64,000 nucleotides of DNA from Limnomonas spitsbergensis (Eukaryota; Chlorophyta; Chlorophyceae; Chlamydomonadales): positions 1,612,001-1,676,000 of the forward strand of contig JAYJMM010000123.1 in the NCBI GenBank assembly GCA_037349105.1, in the 5' to 3' direction. Positions 8,858-21,500 of this stretch are shown piece after piece; positions within the stretch are counted from its first letter, which is position 1, and the number at the start of each line of letters is the position of its first letter. Both the position numbers and the translations under genes were made by a program. The notes below the pieces were generated by a model that saw nothing but the letters and a program-made list of their open reading frames with translations, had not been told where the DNA came from and made no database searches.

Positions 8858-10013
8858 CGTCTCATGGGATGGAGTGATGGACTCAGTCAATCGGCTTCGG
8901 TGAAAGTCAGAAACCGGCCCGGCGGGTATGCAGGAAGACGACGCTATACAGCATGGCATTTTACGTCTCGACAAGTAACTAGGATGCCGAACGTAAGCAA
9001 GGCAAACAAATAAGGAACTGTCAAGAAAAGAGACAAGTTCGGCTGGCACAAAAAGTGTGATGCCACGTACCCCCAAGACGGGCCAGGCCAGGCGCCTCGG
9101 GGACGCAGTCGACCCTAAAAGCGCTATGACCTCTCCCACCAAACCCTGAAAGCCCTCCTCAAAATCAGAGGCACTTGGGCTACTGACGACGTTCGTAATC
9201 AGAGGTGCTGCTGCGCAAGACAAAAAACGGCAGAGCAGTCGGGTATGTGACTTATCAGAGGGCAGGCGCAGGTGCGGATGGGGTCACCTACTCACCTGGG
9301 CCCCATGCAAACACCCTCGCCATGTTGAAGGATTTCAAAGTATGTGTCGAATATTTGTCTATCGCTGGCTAAGTGCGTGTTTTTAATGATGTGTTTCAAA
9401 ATGCGCATAGAGAAGCGAAGCTGCAGCTGTCGGCCTGTCGCGTGACACCAGGAGACAGCGTGACGACACCTTACGTCATCCGCTGTGAGATCCAGCCTTG
9501 GTAGCTGAGTTTCTCATTTCTGCACCTCGGCCTTTGAGGTCTGACAGAAATAAACTTTATAAATACAGCCAGTTGATTTGTGCTGTAGCGCATAAAGTTT
9601 CCGGGACGTTCCACAAACATCGGGCTGACGGACGGACGGACGGACGGATACGGGGTGACTCTGGGGGCTTCGCCCCCGCGACCTTCGGCCGCCTGGGGGG
9701 TCTCGGCCGAAAATACGGGAAACGCCTATATGCAATGGATTGAGAGAAGGAAAATGCGAAGCAACTCCCGTTGATAGCAGGAGCTGTGCAGGACTGCAGG
9801 GTGGCCCACCACTCCATGGCCCACCCCTGCCCATGGGCCACACCGCAAGAGTCACACTTTTTAGCGGTGTAAACATGACCTCCCGAGCAGCAGCCCTGGC
9901 CACCCAGCTAACCGCAGTACGGGCTTACCAGCAGCCTCACATACACCCCTCTGCCACGCACCCACGCATGCCTTCATGCCCCACAGGGGCGGTCAGCATG
10001 AAAGCCCTTGTAA
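8858..10013. other. Intergenic stretch, no supported gene
   Basis: No frame here looks like protein. It holds a short (ACGG)n run near 9,627-9,650 followed by GC-rich inverted pieces (GGGGGCTTCGCCCCC). The rest is unremarkable. Confidence 0.5.
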
Positions 10014-10021
10014 CCCGTGTG

Positions 10022-10217
10022 CAGGGTTACACAGTACGGCCGTATTGGCGAAAAAACCCGTACCGTATCTGTACCGTACCGTGCCGTTTGGCCGTACCGT
10101 ACCACTCGGAACTACCGTATTGTCCATTTTCTGACTAGCCCATCCAAAAATCTCGTACCGTACCGTACCCGTACCGTACCGTATGACCGTACCGTATTTC
10201 CGTACCGGGTTACCCTG
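10022..10217. mobile_element. 196-bp hAT-type MITE
   Basis: The ends are inverted repeats: CAGGGTTACACAGTACGG at the left, and the reverse complement of CAGGGTAACCCGGTACGG at the right. An exact 8-bp target duplication CCCGTGTG flanks it (10,014-10,021 and 10,218-10,225). CAGGG ends with 8-bp duplications are the hAT signature. The inside is made of CCGTACCGTA-type short repeats and codes for nothing. Two longer relatives with the same ends lie at 51,695 and 55,134. Confidence 0.85.
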
Positions 10218-10368
10218 CCCGTGTGGCGGCCCCGCCGGCCCTCCAGGCCCGCCCTGTTGCGCTCCCACCTGTCCAGCGCAGGTCCTATGCCACTGTCAAT
10301 AACAGTGGCCAACAACAATGTCAGCAGTCCATGCACCCGCCGCCTGAGCCTCTGGCCATACTTGCTCC

Positions 10369-10749
10369 TCAGGGCATTGCTGCCTCCATGCCTCGGCGGT
10401 CCTGCTTCGTGCTGGTGGGGTCACCTGAGGAAATGACCGGCCTGGAGGGACAGCATGGCCCCCCGGCTGCGGCTGCAGTTGCTGCGATCATCCATGCGCG
10501 CCTCAGCCTGGCAGAGGGGGTCCGTGTCCGTCCCTTGAACTCCTCAGCGCTGATGGCATATCTTGTCAAATCTGCCTCCGTCAGCTCCTGACCTGGGTGG
10601 GCTGACTCCATGTGATCTAGGAAGTGATAACTCCACACATAAGGGCGGATGGTACCCGAGATGCTCCTGCAGATGGTGCAAACCACTGGTCTGCTGGTGC
10701 AAGGATTGGTGGCAGAACCCCGCTGGCGCCAAGCTACATGCTGCCCCAC
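10369..10749 (-). pseudogene. Zinc-finger fragment, possible transposase C-terminus
   Basis: The minus frame contains VCTICRSISG then VWSYHFLDHMESAHPG. Two cysteines and a later H-x(5)-H could form a C2H2-type finger with a W-S/T-Y-H core. Such fingers occur near the ends of some large fungal and algal transposases, but the rest of the frame is not recognisable. It may be a relic. Confidence 0.3.
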
Positions 10750-11286
10750 ATTGGCGCAGCAAGATGTGCGCTCAGACGTGCACCCGCATAGCTGATAGCT
10801 TGGTTATCGTCCCACAGCCATGCACCTTGTACACCGTCGGCGCATCCCCAGCTCCTGATGGTCCATATTCTTGTTGAACATCCTCCGACTCTAGGGGGTT
10901 GTCATCGCAAAGTGGCCAGGGCTTGGCATCATCGCCTCTGTACGGAAACTCAGCCGACATGCTCAAGCTGTGGCTAGAAGCTGGTGGAAGCTGACCAAGG
11001 ACCCCCACCAGCTGGGCTAGAAGGCTCGGCAACAGCCGCATGCTCGGCAGCAGCAGCAGCAGCAGGAGCTGAGGGGAGTAACAGGAGTAGAAGTGGAGTA
11101 TAATGATGTGATTGTGCGTTGTTGCTTCGTCGAGTTCTCTTGGGCCAGCTTCTCAGCTCCTCTCTTGCACTCTTTCCCTTGTTGGTGATTCCCTAGGGCC
11201 ACTGGGTTGTCTGTGAAGTTTGAGACCTTCAAACAATGCTCACAGCAGTTTGTCATTGCTTAATTCATAGCAACTACCAATGCAGC
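10750..11286. other. Low-information stretch before element 1
   Basis: Short open frames only, with a small CAG-type run at about 11,046-11,070. No supported gene. The last four bases before element 1 (11,287-11,290, TACA) are its target duplication. Confidence 0.5.
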
Positions 11287-11352
11287 TACATGTCACGGTA
11301 TAATGCAGTATACGTGCCAAAACCGTAGGGACCGCTGACGCGTCCCCGTAGA

Positions 11353-11477
11353 CTCCGCAGCTTCCCTGCGGAGCCCCTTTTTAGGGTTAGGAGCCCAGCT
11401 TCCCACTTTCGGGAAGGTCTGAGGCAGGGTTTCCCGTACTCAGTGCATAGGGCTTGCCGGGTCCTTTGAATCCCGGC
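11353..11477 (+). promoter_or_regulatory. Two conserved hairpins upstream of the inferred transcript start
   Basis: Stem CTCCGCAG/CTGCGGAG lies at 11,353-11,373 and stem GCCGGG/CCCGGC at 11,456-11,477. Both stems recur in element 2 although flanking bases differ. The second ends 16 bases before the self-complementary segment at 11,494 in both elements. They may be part of the promoter or of the folded 5' RNA. Confidence 0.45.
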
Positions 11478-11493
11478 TTGCACGCTTGACGTT

Positions 11494-11517
11494 CACTTCG
11501 TTCCTTTTAAGTGGACA
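11494..11517 (+). other. Segment of A1 complementary to the primer site (inferred RNA 5' end)
   Basis: Bases 11,502-11,517 pair perfectly with 11,933-11,948. Seven more pairs follow after a one-base bulge. The matching position in element 2 lies at almost the same distance from the start of A (203 against 198 bases). By analogy with Tf1 this would be the 5' end of the genomic RNA. Confidence 0.55.
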
Positions 11518-11932
11518 GGCCTCTATTTGTAACCAGCACCGGCTAGATCTCGGAGACCTAACCAGTGAAGTGCATCAAAGCCAGTACCACTAAGCCAGTC
11601 AAGCCTAGAACAGCGTCCCCGCCGTCTAGCAAGCACGAGAACACCTGGCCCGAAGCCCAGCCCTGCCTAGGACTACGTCGTCCGCAGTCTACGGCTACGG
11701 CTCCGCCCGCTACACGCGGTAAGTGACTCATAACGACCTGCAGGGTTCGCTACCCGACAGGCCTTTAGTCGCAGCTCTACAAGCGACCAGCTCCACGCCT
11801 GTCACCTAGAAGTTCCAACCACAGCTTAACGCGCCGCGCATTCGCGGCCAGCGTGTAGACGCTGAGTCCGCCCGTAGGTGTCCGCCACTCAGTGGGGAAG
11901 AAGTCCACCACGGACCCGAAGCAACCATCGCG

Positions 11933-11956
11933 TGTCCACTTAAAAGGACGAAGTGG
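11933..11956 (+). other. Element 1 self-complementary primer-binding site
   Basis: The site begins TGTCCACTTAAAAGGA directly after A1. It is complementary to 11,494-11,517. The element 2 site differs in sequence yet pairs with its own A repeat, so complementarity, not sequence, is conserved. I saw no obvious tRNA 3'-end match, but could not search. Confidence 0.6.
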
Positions 11957-12597
11957 GTCTAAGCCTGATCAGCTTGATCCAGCGAATCCTGCTAAAGGTG
12001 CATGTGCTGTGAACTTGAATTTCTTTTTGAAGGCAGTGATCTACCTTGGACAGCTCGAAATCACTTAGCAGAGGATTCTCCATAGAACCCAAGTCAATTC
12101 CTGCTTGCGCTGGGCGTGGCAACCCAGAAGCAGACGTAGCTTGAAGATCAGGCTGTGGAGTTATAAACCCAGCTGATATTACCTGTGCACGTGGCCTGCA
12201 TCCGTGGTAGAGTGCACAGCCTGCGTGTTGACAGAAGTGAGCAAGGATCTGGGATCCGAGTTTAAAAGCAGGCAACCCAAGACTGTGTGCAGGAATACCC
12301 GAAGCTGCAGATTGCAGCCTGAGCAGGCCCTGCGGAGATCGAGGAGGAAGCTGCGCGACGAATCAGCGGAGGAATAGCGGACGAGACCAGCAAGATAGCG
12401 GACGAGACAGCAGTCCAGAAGGTGAAAATACCCGCCAGAACCAGGTTAAAAAATTTACCCGTGCTTGACCTGTCTAGCAACGCCTAACCAGCCTGCAGAA
12501 GGTAGAGGAGAACGGAAGCAGGCTTTGAGCCAGTGACCTGCTGCTGTGAGCCCACACAGCGAGCCGGCACGGCTGCTCAGCACCCAGCAATAGTACA
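11957..12597 (+). other. Element 1 leader
   Basis: Noncoding leader between the primer site and the first ATG of the long frame. It contains CCTGATCAG and TAAACCCAGCT stretches that also occur in the leader of element 2 in minus sense. Confidence 0.45.
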
Positions 12598-15500
12598 ATG
12601 CAGGACGCAGTGGTAGATCATGATCGTCACCTGCATCCAGAGGCTGCAAGACGCAGTGCACGAGTGAGAGGAATGGAACCAGGCAATGACCCCATGACAC
12701 CCATCAATGCAGCCGTAGCAGAGGAAGCTAGGCTAATTGCCATTGGGTTGTCAGATGGTGAATATGCAGGCACAATGGAAAACAAGGTCCAAGGGGCCGA
12801 TAGCACCCTAGCCTTGGATGAGGGTATGGTGCAGGTTCAAGTGACGCGCAGGGGTATCGGACGAGGCGGCATAGCGCGCATCCCCCCTGGCCCAAGCCAG
12901 GAGGACGAGCAATGGCCGGTTCCCGACGATGAGTCCCTGGATCCGACCTCAGAGCCACCCACTGTGAGGTCTCAGACCGGTGGTGTAGGAGAGGGTGGCG
13001 GGCCAGCACGACCTCCGGATGACCTGCCTGCGGAGGCAGAAAGGGAAGGAGGCAAGGCTGAGCCCAGACCAGACCAGGAGCCCCAGCTTGAACCCACAGT
13101 GGTCAAGGGGATGGTCCAGTCAACAATGGTCAGGATGGAGCGGACGAGATCCAGCGAACAGCAGTCCCAAGGGGAGTCAGCGGAAACAACAGGGAGGCCA
13201 CGGGAGCTGCAGAAATACAGCGACACACAAGCCACGACAATGCAGGCTACCAGAATATGGCAGCCGCAGGCTGATCCACACGCCAAGGTAGTGCCGCCAG
13301 ATCAGCACGGAAGAATGCAGGCGCCAACGGGAATCCCGCCCAGGCCAGATCTGCACAGGGTGAAACAGGCAAGGCCGCCCCGTATCCCGGCAGAGGAAGC
13401 AACAGAGGCGTCAACATACGGCACACCCCAGTCCAGGTTCCCAGCCAGTGCAAACAGGCCAAGCCAGGAGACCGTGGCAGAGGGCACCAGCAGGGAAAAG
13501 GAGGACAGCGGCCAGGCCCATAGCCTTTACGGATATTTCAGCAATCCAGAGTGGACGCCCATCCCAGGAGAGCGGCGCCCGGCAGTGGGAGAACGCGCAG
13601 GGAGCATAAGCCAGCCGGGTGCAGCAGAGCCACCAGGACTCCAGCCCATTGGGTGGGCAGACATCCTGCAATGGGCAGGGCGGCTATGGCAGCAGGTGTG
13701 CTCCAAGTGTTTCGTCCACCTCAGCGATCAGGCCCGGGCTATCAAGGAGTTCCAAAGCCACCACTTGGCGGAATGGGCAACAAAGGCCCTTATGGGCATC
13801 CCGCACACGGGACAGGACCGAGCAACGCTGCTGGCGGCCCTGCGCAGAGTGTCCAGAGGACCAGCAGGGCCAGAGGCGGCTCTGGCTGTCAAGGCCTTTG
13901 CCGACAAGTGGTGCAACGGCACAGCAGGGGATCTGGAGGAGCCCGAATCAGAGCAAGAGGAGCTCGAGGAGTGGGAAGGGTTCGAGGCATCCAGGCCACA
14001 GCAAGATGACCGCAGGGAGGGGCAATGGCAGCAGCAGACGGAAGGGACCGTTCCTGTTGCACGACAGGCCAGATGGGAGAGCCTGGAAGCCAGCAGTGAG
14101 CCCAGCCTCCGAAACCAGCGGCTAGACGTAGAGCGCAGACCCAGACCCAGCAGCCCAGCGGCCAGCGAACAGCCCAGGGCAACCAGCTTCCAGCAGGACC
14201 CAGCGCCAAGGAGGGCCAGCAGGCAAGAATCTCACGACTTGTTGCGCTTCGTAGATCAGCACAGCGGCCAAGAAAGCCAGGTGGACCACATTGCTGAGTT
14301 CCTGCGAGGACAAGCAGCGCAGGCACGAGGCAGGCCGGAGAGGAGCCAAGGCCCCAGCCAAGGAAGGAGGGTCGTTCAGGAAATCAACCCGGCAGGCCCC
14401 ACGGGGGGAGACTACCAGCAAAGACAGGAAAGCAGGGACGACTGCCTGTCAGCTTCCGAGGCAAGGGAGTACACAGGTGGAACGCAGCCCAGCAGGCATA
14501 GCAGCTACCAGCCCAGCAGGCAGGCAGAGTCAGAAGGGGGTAGGAGCCAGGACCCGGCAAGGCAGCCTTCGGAGGGCAGTAGGCCATCCGGTAGAAGGCA
14601 ATCCCACCTGAGCGCAGACCGCAGAGACCAGCGGGATCGGCGCAGGCAGAGCCCAACCAGGAACGGCGGCGGCGGATCTGGCTCGGACCCCAGCATGTCA
14701 GGCTCGGAGGATACAGAGGGGCGCGGCCCAGGCTCCAGCAGGGAATCTGCAAGGCGCAGAAGGGAAAGGATAGCCCAAGAGCAGGCGGAGACAAACATAC
14801 GGCTGCAGCAACAGATGATCCTGCAGTTGGCTGGGGGAACGCGGTTCACCAAGATCCCCAACATTCAGGGCAACGTGCCAGTGCTGGACATGTCCCACCC
14901 GGGGGCAGTCGCAGCCAGGCAATACTGCCAGGCCTGCAGCTCTTGGGGCTCGCACAACCGCCTGGCTTTATCGGACGAGCCGCCAGCCCTGGCTGTGGTG
15001 GCTGGCGAGATTGCAGGGTCTTGCCAGTCTCCTTCAGCCATGGCCCTGTTGGTCCGCTCCTTGGTGGACATGTGGACAGCCAAGCCGGCCTGCGTGGGCC
15101 CACTGGTGGTCGCCATACGATCAGCACCGCAAGGAGACAAAGCTTCCAGGGAGGTCGAGCGGATCCGGGAAGCATGGAGAGCCCCAGTGGAGGAGCCGAC
15201 CTGTGAGGTATCCTTGCTAACCCTGTGGATCAGGGTGGTCCAAAGGGAGGTGGGCAAGCCGACTTCAGATGAGAGGGCAGCAATCACCGGCCTGAAACTC
15301 GGGGTCAAGACCACCTTGGACCCAGGCGTCAAGCCAGAGGAGACAGTGGAGGCATTCGCCTTCCGAGTCATGTCTACAGCAGAGCTGTTGCAAATCTCCA
15401 GAGACGCAGTGGACCACTTCGGCAGGAGGCATTCGGTAGCCCACATGTTCTACGAAGGGCTGCCAGGGGCAGTCAGGGTGAAGCTGACAGCGTTCATCAT

Positions 15501-18500
15501 GACCGTGCCAGGATACCTGCACATGACAGACGAGGCCCAGGTAGAGGTCCTGACGCAGCAGGTACTGCTGTGGGAGAGGTTCGCCCTGGAATTGGGGGAC
15601 CTGGCTGCCATGGACTCCAGGCAAGGACCAGGAGACCATCAGCAGAGGAGCCAGGGGGAGCAACAGGCGGGGCGCGGCAGGCGAGATCGGCCCAGCCAGT
15701 GGGAAGCCAGGCCCAGAGGGGATGGACCAGGAGTTGCGCCATACCAGAACAGCAGCCAGCCTGCCAGGCAGGAAAGCAGGGCCAAGGGCGTCACGTGGGC
15801 CGACCAAGCCACAGCCTTGACAACCAGCACCCACAGCGCTGGGGGCGCCCCCAAAGCCTGCTTCCAATGCGGCAGCCTGGACCACCTGGCAAGGGACTGC
15901 AGGACTCCCAGGGCTAGAGATGAACGCCGCCCTGCCCCCCTGGCCACTGACATCACCACGGGGCAGGCACGGCCGCCTCAACAGCCGTATCCACCGCCTC
16001 CAAGACCGCAGGGGCCACCCGTGAACAGGACCTACGACAGGAACCAAGGAGGCAGGCCGGCCCAGAGGCAGCCGCAGGGGCAGGCGGGGCATGGCCAGCA
16101 GTCCGCTCATCTGTCTCACCTTTCTGGCCCCTCCGAGCTCGCTGAGCCGGATGGGTGGCACCAAACGGTGGCCGAAATGCTCAGCGAGTCCGTGGCCCTC
16201 CTGACGCAGGTTGGGCTGGCACCCAAGCCTGGAGAGTACAAGCAGGCAGCCCACAACGCCAGGCCGCGGTCCTTTAGACCCTCCTCTAGCAGTGAGGAGG
16301 AGGAGGAGCCACTGGCTGTTGAACACCCTTCCAGGAAGGGAGAGAAAAGGCTTGCTCTTAGGCGACTAGCTGACGGCCTGTGCGATGTCCGTGCGCAGGT
16401 GGGCTACATCAACGAACGACTTACAGCGCTGGCGCACACCACCATGCCCATGGGAGTCACGCCGGTCCGTGGTGAGCCGGGCTGGATAGGTCAGGGTCGT
16501 AAGATCACCATCAGCCCGAGGCTACAATACTTCACAAACGACAGGCGAGATTACAGCCAGTGCGTAGGCCTCATGGTGAAAGGGAAGGTGCTTGTGGCCC
16601 AGAAGGCACTAATGGACACGGCATGTTCATGCCATGTCATCACCGTCAACATAGCAGAACAGCTGGTAGCCATGGGGGCCAAGCTGGTGAGGACGGATGA
16701 AAAGATCAGGACAACCGATAATGCAGGAGCAGACCTGTACGGGATTCTGTTCATCTACGTCGTGTACGGGTATGGAAGCCCGAATGCGATCGTGGAGAAG
16801 GCAGCAGTCAGGGTGGTCAAGACGCCTCCTGACGCGTATGAGCACCTGGTAGGGAACCCCGAATTCCTCAAGTATGGGGGAGTCCTAGAAGCCGCAGGGC
16901 GCCTCACCCTGTTCCCTCAAGAAGGAGCCGACGGGCTCACCCTGCCGCTAGAACTGATATCACCAGCAGGATCCCACCAGGCGGCCGCGGCAACCTGGGC
17001 AGGCTTGGACGACCCCGCCTGGGTGCCTGAAGAGTGGCCGGCAGATTGGGGCGAGGTGAACCCAGACTTAACCCCACAATGTGCCATGGTGACAGGTACA
17101 GGAGGCGGCCCTGCGACGCAAACTACAGTCGCCGCAAACCGTGTCACCCGTCTGCCCGCGGCAGAGGCACCTGCGGCAGCACCAGAAGGGGCCAAGCCGG
17201 CCAAGGCCAAAGGGGCCCGTGGCGCAGGTACTGAGGCAGCGCGCCAGCAAGCAGGGCAAAAGGGAACCAACCCTGCTGCAGCGCCAGAGGCAGACCCAGT
17301 AGCCCGGACCCAGGCTCACGCAGCGCCGGCGGATCCGGACGGTACCAGGGGTACCGGGAGCCGGCCCATCAGCGGAGACAAGGGCGGCGAAGCCGGGGGC
17401 CCCTCAGTAGCAGCGCGGGACAAGGACGGCAAAGCCATGGACCTTCCCGTAGCAGCGCGGGACAAGGCGAGGCTGGCCATGGAGCAGGAGCACACAGTCC
17501 GACAGGAGGTCAGGAATGCCCTGCGCAACAGGGACGGCCCCTGCGCGTATTGCGACATGCGCAGATCGCATACGGACCAGGAATGCGAGCGGAGGCTAGG
17601 GGAGCTCCTGGAGAACGAGCCGGGCCGGGAAGTAGACACGTACAGCAGAGGCAGCTGCCAGCCAGGCTCTCCGGTTGCGCACACTCAGGACACCAGCCAC
17701 AGCGATGAAGGAACCACTGATTCAGAGTCTGAGCTGCAGGCAGACAGAAACGCTACCAGGGCAGACGTCGTCAGCAGCCTGGAGACCCAGGTCCAGGTCC
17801 TGAACAGGGCCATCCGGGTCGCAGCCAGGCAGAGAATCGCCAGCAGGGAGGCAGACATCTATTCCTTCAAAATGGAGCAGGCCCGGGCAATGGCGGACGG
17901 CGCTTCAGATAGGGAGATGGCACGGTGGAAGGGAGAATGCGCCAAGTGGATCATAGAGGTGAATGATCTCAAAAGGAGGTACAAGGAGGAGTACAAGGGC
18001 ACAGAGGCAGCCCCCGAGCCGGGCCCCCAGCGCCCCTGTGGAGCCCAGCAGGAGGACTGCAGCGGGGCCAGGGAGGCCAGGCAGCAGCAGCCTGCAGCAG
18101 ACACAACTGTCGAGCCCCAGCAGCAGGACGCGGCACCAGGCAAGGAAGCCAGGGGAGGAGGACAGGGCGGCCAAGAAGGAACGCCCAGGGGTAAGCCCAC
18201 TGAGGTGCAGGAGGTCCTGAGTGAGCTCGACGACCCTGGCCTAAGGGACTACCCGGAGGACCTGTTGCAGTCTCTACGGGACAACAGAGCCCAGCCCAAG
18301 CAGGGAATTCAGCCCAAGGCAAGGGCCAGCCGCACCCCCTCTCCACGGGCAAGGGAGTCAGGCAGCGGCCCTAGCCGCAACCCCGACAGCGGCAGGGCGC
18401 CCAGGAGCGCCAGCGCCGCAGAGCGTCAGCCAAGGGAAAGGAGCCCACGGCGCAGTAGCCACAGCAGGGAGCGGCGGGCTCCAAGCACCGAGCAGCACCA

Positions 18501-21500
18501 GGACAGGCGCTGGCCGGGGGAACTGACAGAGAGAAGGAACGGCGCACAGCAGCCTCGGGCGAGGTCACCAAACAGAAGGCCACCTCCACCCCCGCAGGGC
18601 ACCAGCAGTGGGAACCAGCGGCCCAGGGGCAGGGAGGCCCTCAGCCCAGACGGCGGAGGCAGGAACAGAAGAACCCGCAGCCGCAGTCCCGTTACCCCAG
18701 GGAACCCACCCAACCGCGGCAGCAGAGAACCCGAGGGCGGGAGCGGCAGGCGCTGGGAAGGGGAGGCGCCACGCAGCCCCCGCGGCGAGCGTTGGCCGCA
18801 GGGCAGAGCCAGAAGCCCCATTCGGCAAAGCCAGGCCCACAGCCCCGGAAGGCGTTCGACAGCCGAGGAGCCAGGGGAGAACAGGATGGTCAGGTGGGCG
18901 CCGCTGGAGGACTCTGCCCGGGGCAGGACTGGCAGAGCACCCCCTACCCAGAAGGAAGCATGTTACAAGTGCGGAGGTAGCGGCCACTTAGCCTTCGAAT
19001 GCAACCAGCCGCAGGCCCAGCCTTGGAGGCCCAGCGGCGGGGACGAGGGCCGAGCACCAGCCCAGGACAACCCGGGACACAGTCGCTTCAGGCAGGAGGA
19101 ACCCCCCAGCGGCAGCCAGCAGCGCGAACACCTCCGCGACCTGTTCGAGGCAGCCAAGGACGAGTCATTCGAGGTATGGGCAGCCAGGCAGGCAGGCGCC
19201 CCGCCCGCCAACTTCCTGCCAGGACCACCGGAGGGACCCAGGTGGGCGGGCAAAGGGGCCCATGGGTGCTTCGCCACCACCCCCAGGGGGCACGACCCAG
19301 GGTTCAACGAACCAGACACCTGGTTTGAACAGGAGTGGGATGACGCATACCTAGAAGGGCAGGAAGAGCAGGCAAGGCAACCATGGGGCCTCCATGAAGG
19401 ACGTGAGCCTGAGCCAGGGTTGGACCCAGAGGGGATGGCCACGGAGGCACGGAACGGAGAGGTGCCCCAGCAAATCCATCATTGGCGGGTGGCCGTGGAA
19501 GCAATTGCCACCAATGGCCTCTTGACCATGCCCGCAGACGCCCCTAAGAGCACAGCCCATGCCCTAGAACTCCTGGACTACCTGCGACGCATGGGAGCAC
19601 CAGCCCCTCAAGAGGGGTGGCTCGCCTTGCTCGCAAATTTCCTAGTCACGCTCAGGGCCAGGGAAGACCAGGGCAACAGCGAGTCAGAGGGCAGCGCCCA
19701 CAGACAGGACCCTGAGATATCAGGGGAGGCCTCAGGGCAGGAGGGAGAGTCAGACGACCTTTCCCAGGACATTTACGACCCCCCCGACGTGTTGTGCCCA
19801 GGTACCCCGGAGGCAGGGGCCCCCGCCGCAGGCCCAAGGCCGGCAGCTTCCGCGGAAGGAGGCGGTAGCAGCTTCACGTTGCAGGCCCATGGGGCCACAG
19901 GGGGCGTCACCAGCCGGCCCCCAGCCGCAGGCAGCGGGCACCGCAGCTGCAGGACAGAGCACGGACCAACAGAAAGGACATGGACGCAGGAGGAAGTACC
20001 CAGCGAAAGAGAGCAGTGGTGGGAACCAGAGGAGCCGCAGAACCCAGACCACTGGGGAAACAGCGACCTCAGCGCAATAGAAGACGCAGAGGACCTCGAC
20101 GCACCGGGCCCAGGGCCTGGCGAGCCCTGGCCTAGGCATTGCTTCGTGCAGTGGTACCCGGCAGGAACAGACATGCCAGAGGTAGCCGCCACAGCGGCCA
20201 TGATCACCCTTCCCGGAGCGGGCGCGGACGGCCTGTGCAGGTTGCAAAAGCATTGGTGCGTACCGCGGGGGGAAGTCATCTGTGTTGACAGACAGGCAGC
20301 AATGCAGGCAGTAGCAAGGTTGGTCTTTCCCATGGACGCTGTCACAGCGGGGCTCCTGGCTGCGGCCATTAAAGGTCACATCAGACCTAGCACGGCCATG
20401 GAAGAGTTCATGAGCTCCACGTGGCCAACTCCTCTCTATGCCAACTGCGTCAGCGAACTCCTGGGCAGCGTCGTCAAGGAGGGGATTACCGCAGCAGAGG
20501 AGCAGTTCAGGACCAGCCAAGAGATACCAGACGCGGCACGGGCATACGGCATGTGGCAGCACGCCCACGACGGGTTCATGCGGACACCATGGGCAGAGAA
20601 CTGCGTCATGACTCTCGCTCGCCACCCGTGCCTGGCCAACCAAGCCGTCTGCGTACCCACACAAGCAGCAGCCAGGCAGGCGTACGCCCTGGCGGCACTG
20701 CGGGACCACAGCGGGTACGACGGTGCCGGGATCCTCCACCCAGGAACGCCTCGCCAATGCCCCGAGATCGTCGAGAGGGGGCAAGACATCGCCAGAGAGG
20801 TCATGGGCCAGGCGGTCCCCTGGGGGTACGAGCCAGGTGACGCCAGGGTCGCTATCCCGGTTCGGCTGGCGGTGGCACACTACCACGAGGACTTGGAGGG
20901 GCAGTGGCCGCACCCAGCACCGCGGGCGTGGATACACATGCACGCCACACGCGATGACCAGCCCGTGTGGTTCTTCTTCAAGACAGCTACCCAGGTGCAG
21001 AGTGACCGGTTTCCCTCCGTAGAACGGGCAGAGGAGCACGCGGTGTCCACCTTCCGAGGAACAGACCCGGCGGTGTGGACCATCATGATGATGGCCCTTA
21101 ACAGGACATTGCTGCCAGGACAGATGTCAGCAGCTGTCCACAACATCGAGATAGTGGACGAGCTTTGGGCACCCCAAGAAAGAGCCGACTGCCCAACGCA
21201 CGTGTCAGCGCACTGCACGCCAGCAGCGGGCGCCACCGCATGGCAGGGCGAGCAGGCCCTCACCCTCTCAGCCTTTGCTCAAGGCAGGCTGCAGAGCTGC
21301 CTACAGCAGTGGATGCGGGTGGAACAGGCGGCCTACTACAACGGCGTCCCATCCATCTTGCTGCCCCACTGGTCTGCACCGGCGGCCACTGTCCGCCTTT
21401 GGTGGCAAAGGCACCCCAGGGGAGCCGTCACGCTCCACCCCCTGTTCAGCGGTAGCAATCACGATGAGGCCTTGAGGGACCTGACAGGCCTGCTGGATAG

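Larger units (their letters stand above)
11291..11932 (+). repeat. Element 1 terminal repeat A1
   Basis: This 642-bp repeat equals 30,249-30,890 apart from about three mismatches. It is not followed by B, unlike A2, so the two ends of the element are not equivalent LTRs. Confidence 0.9.
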
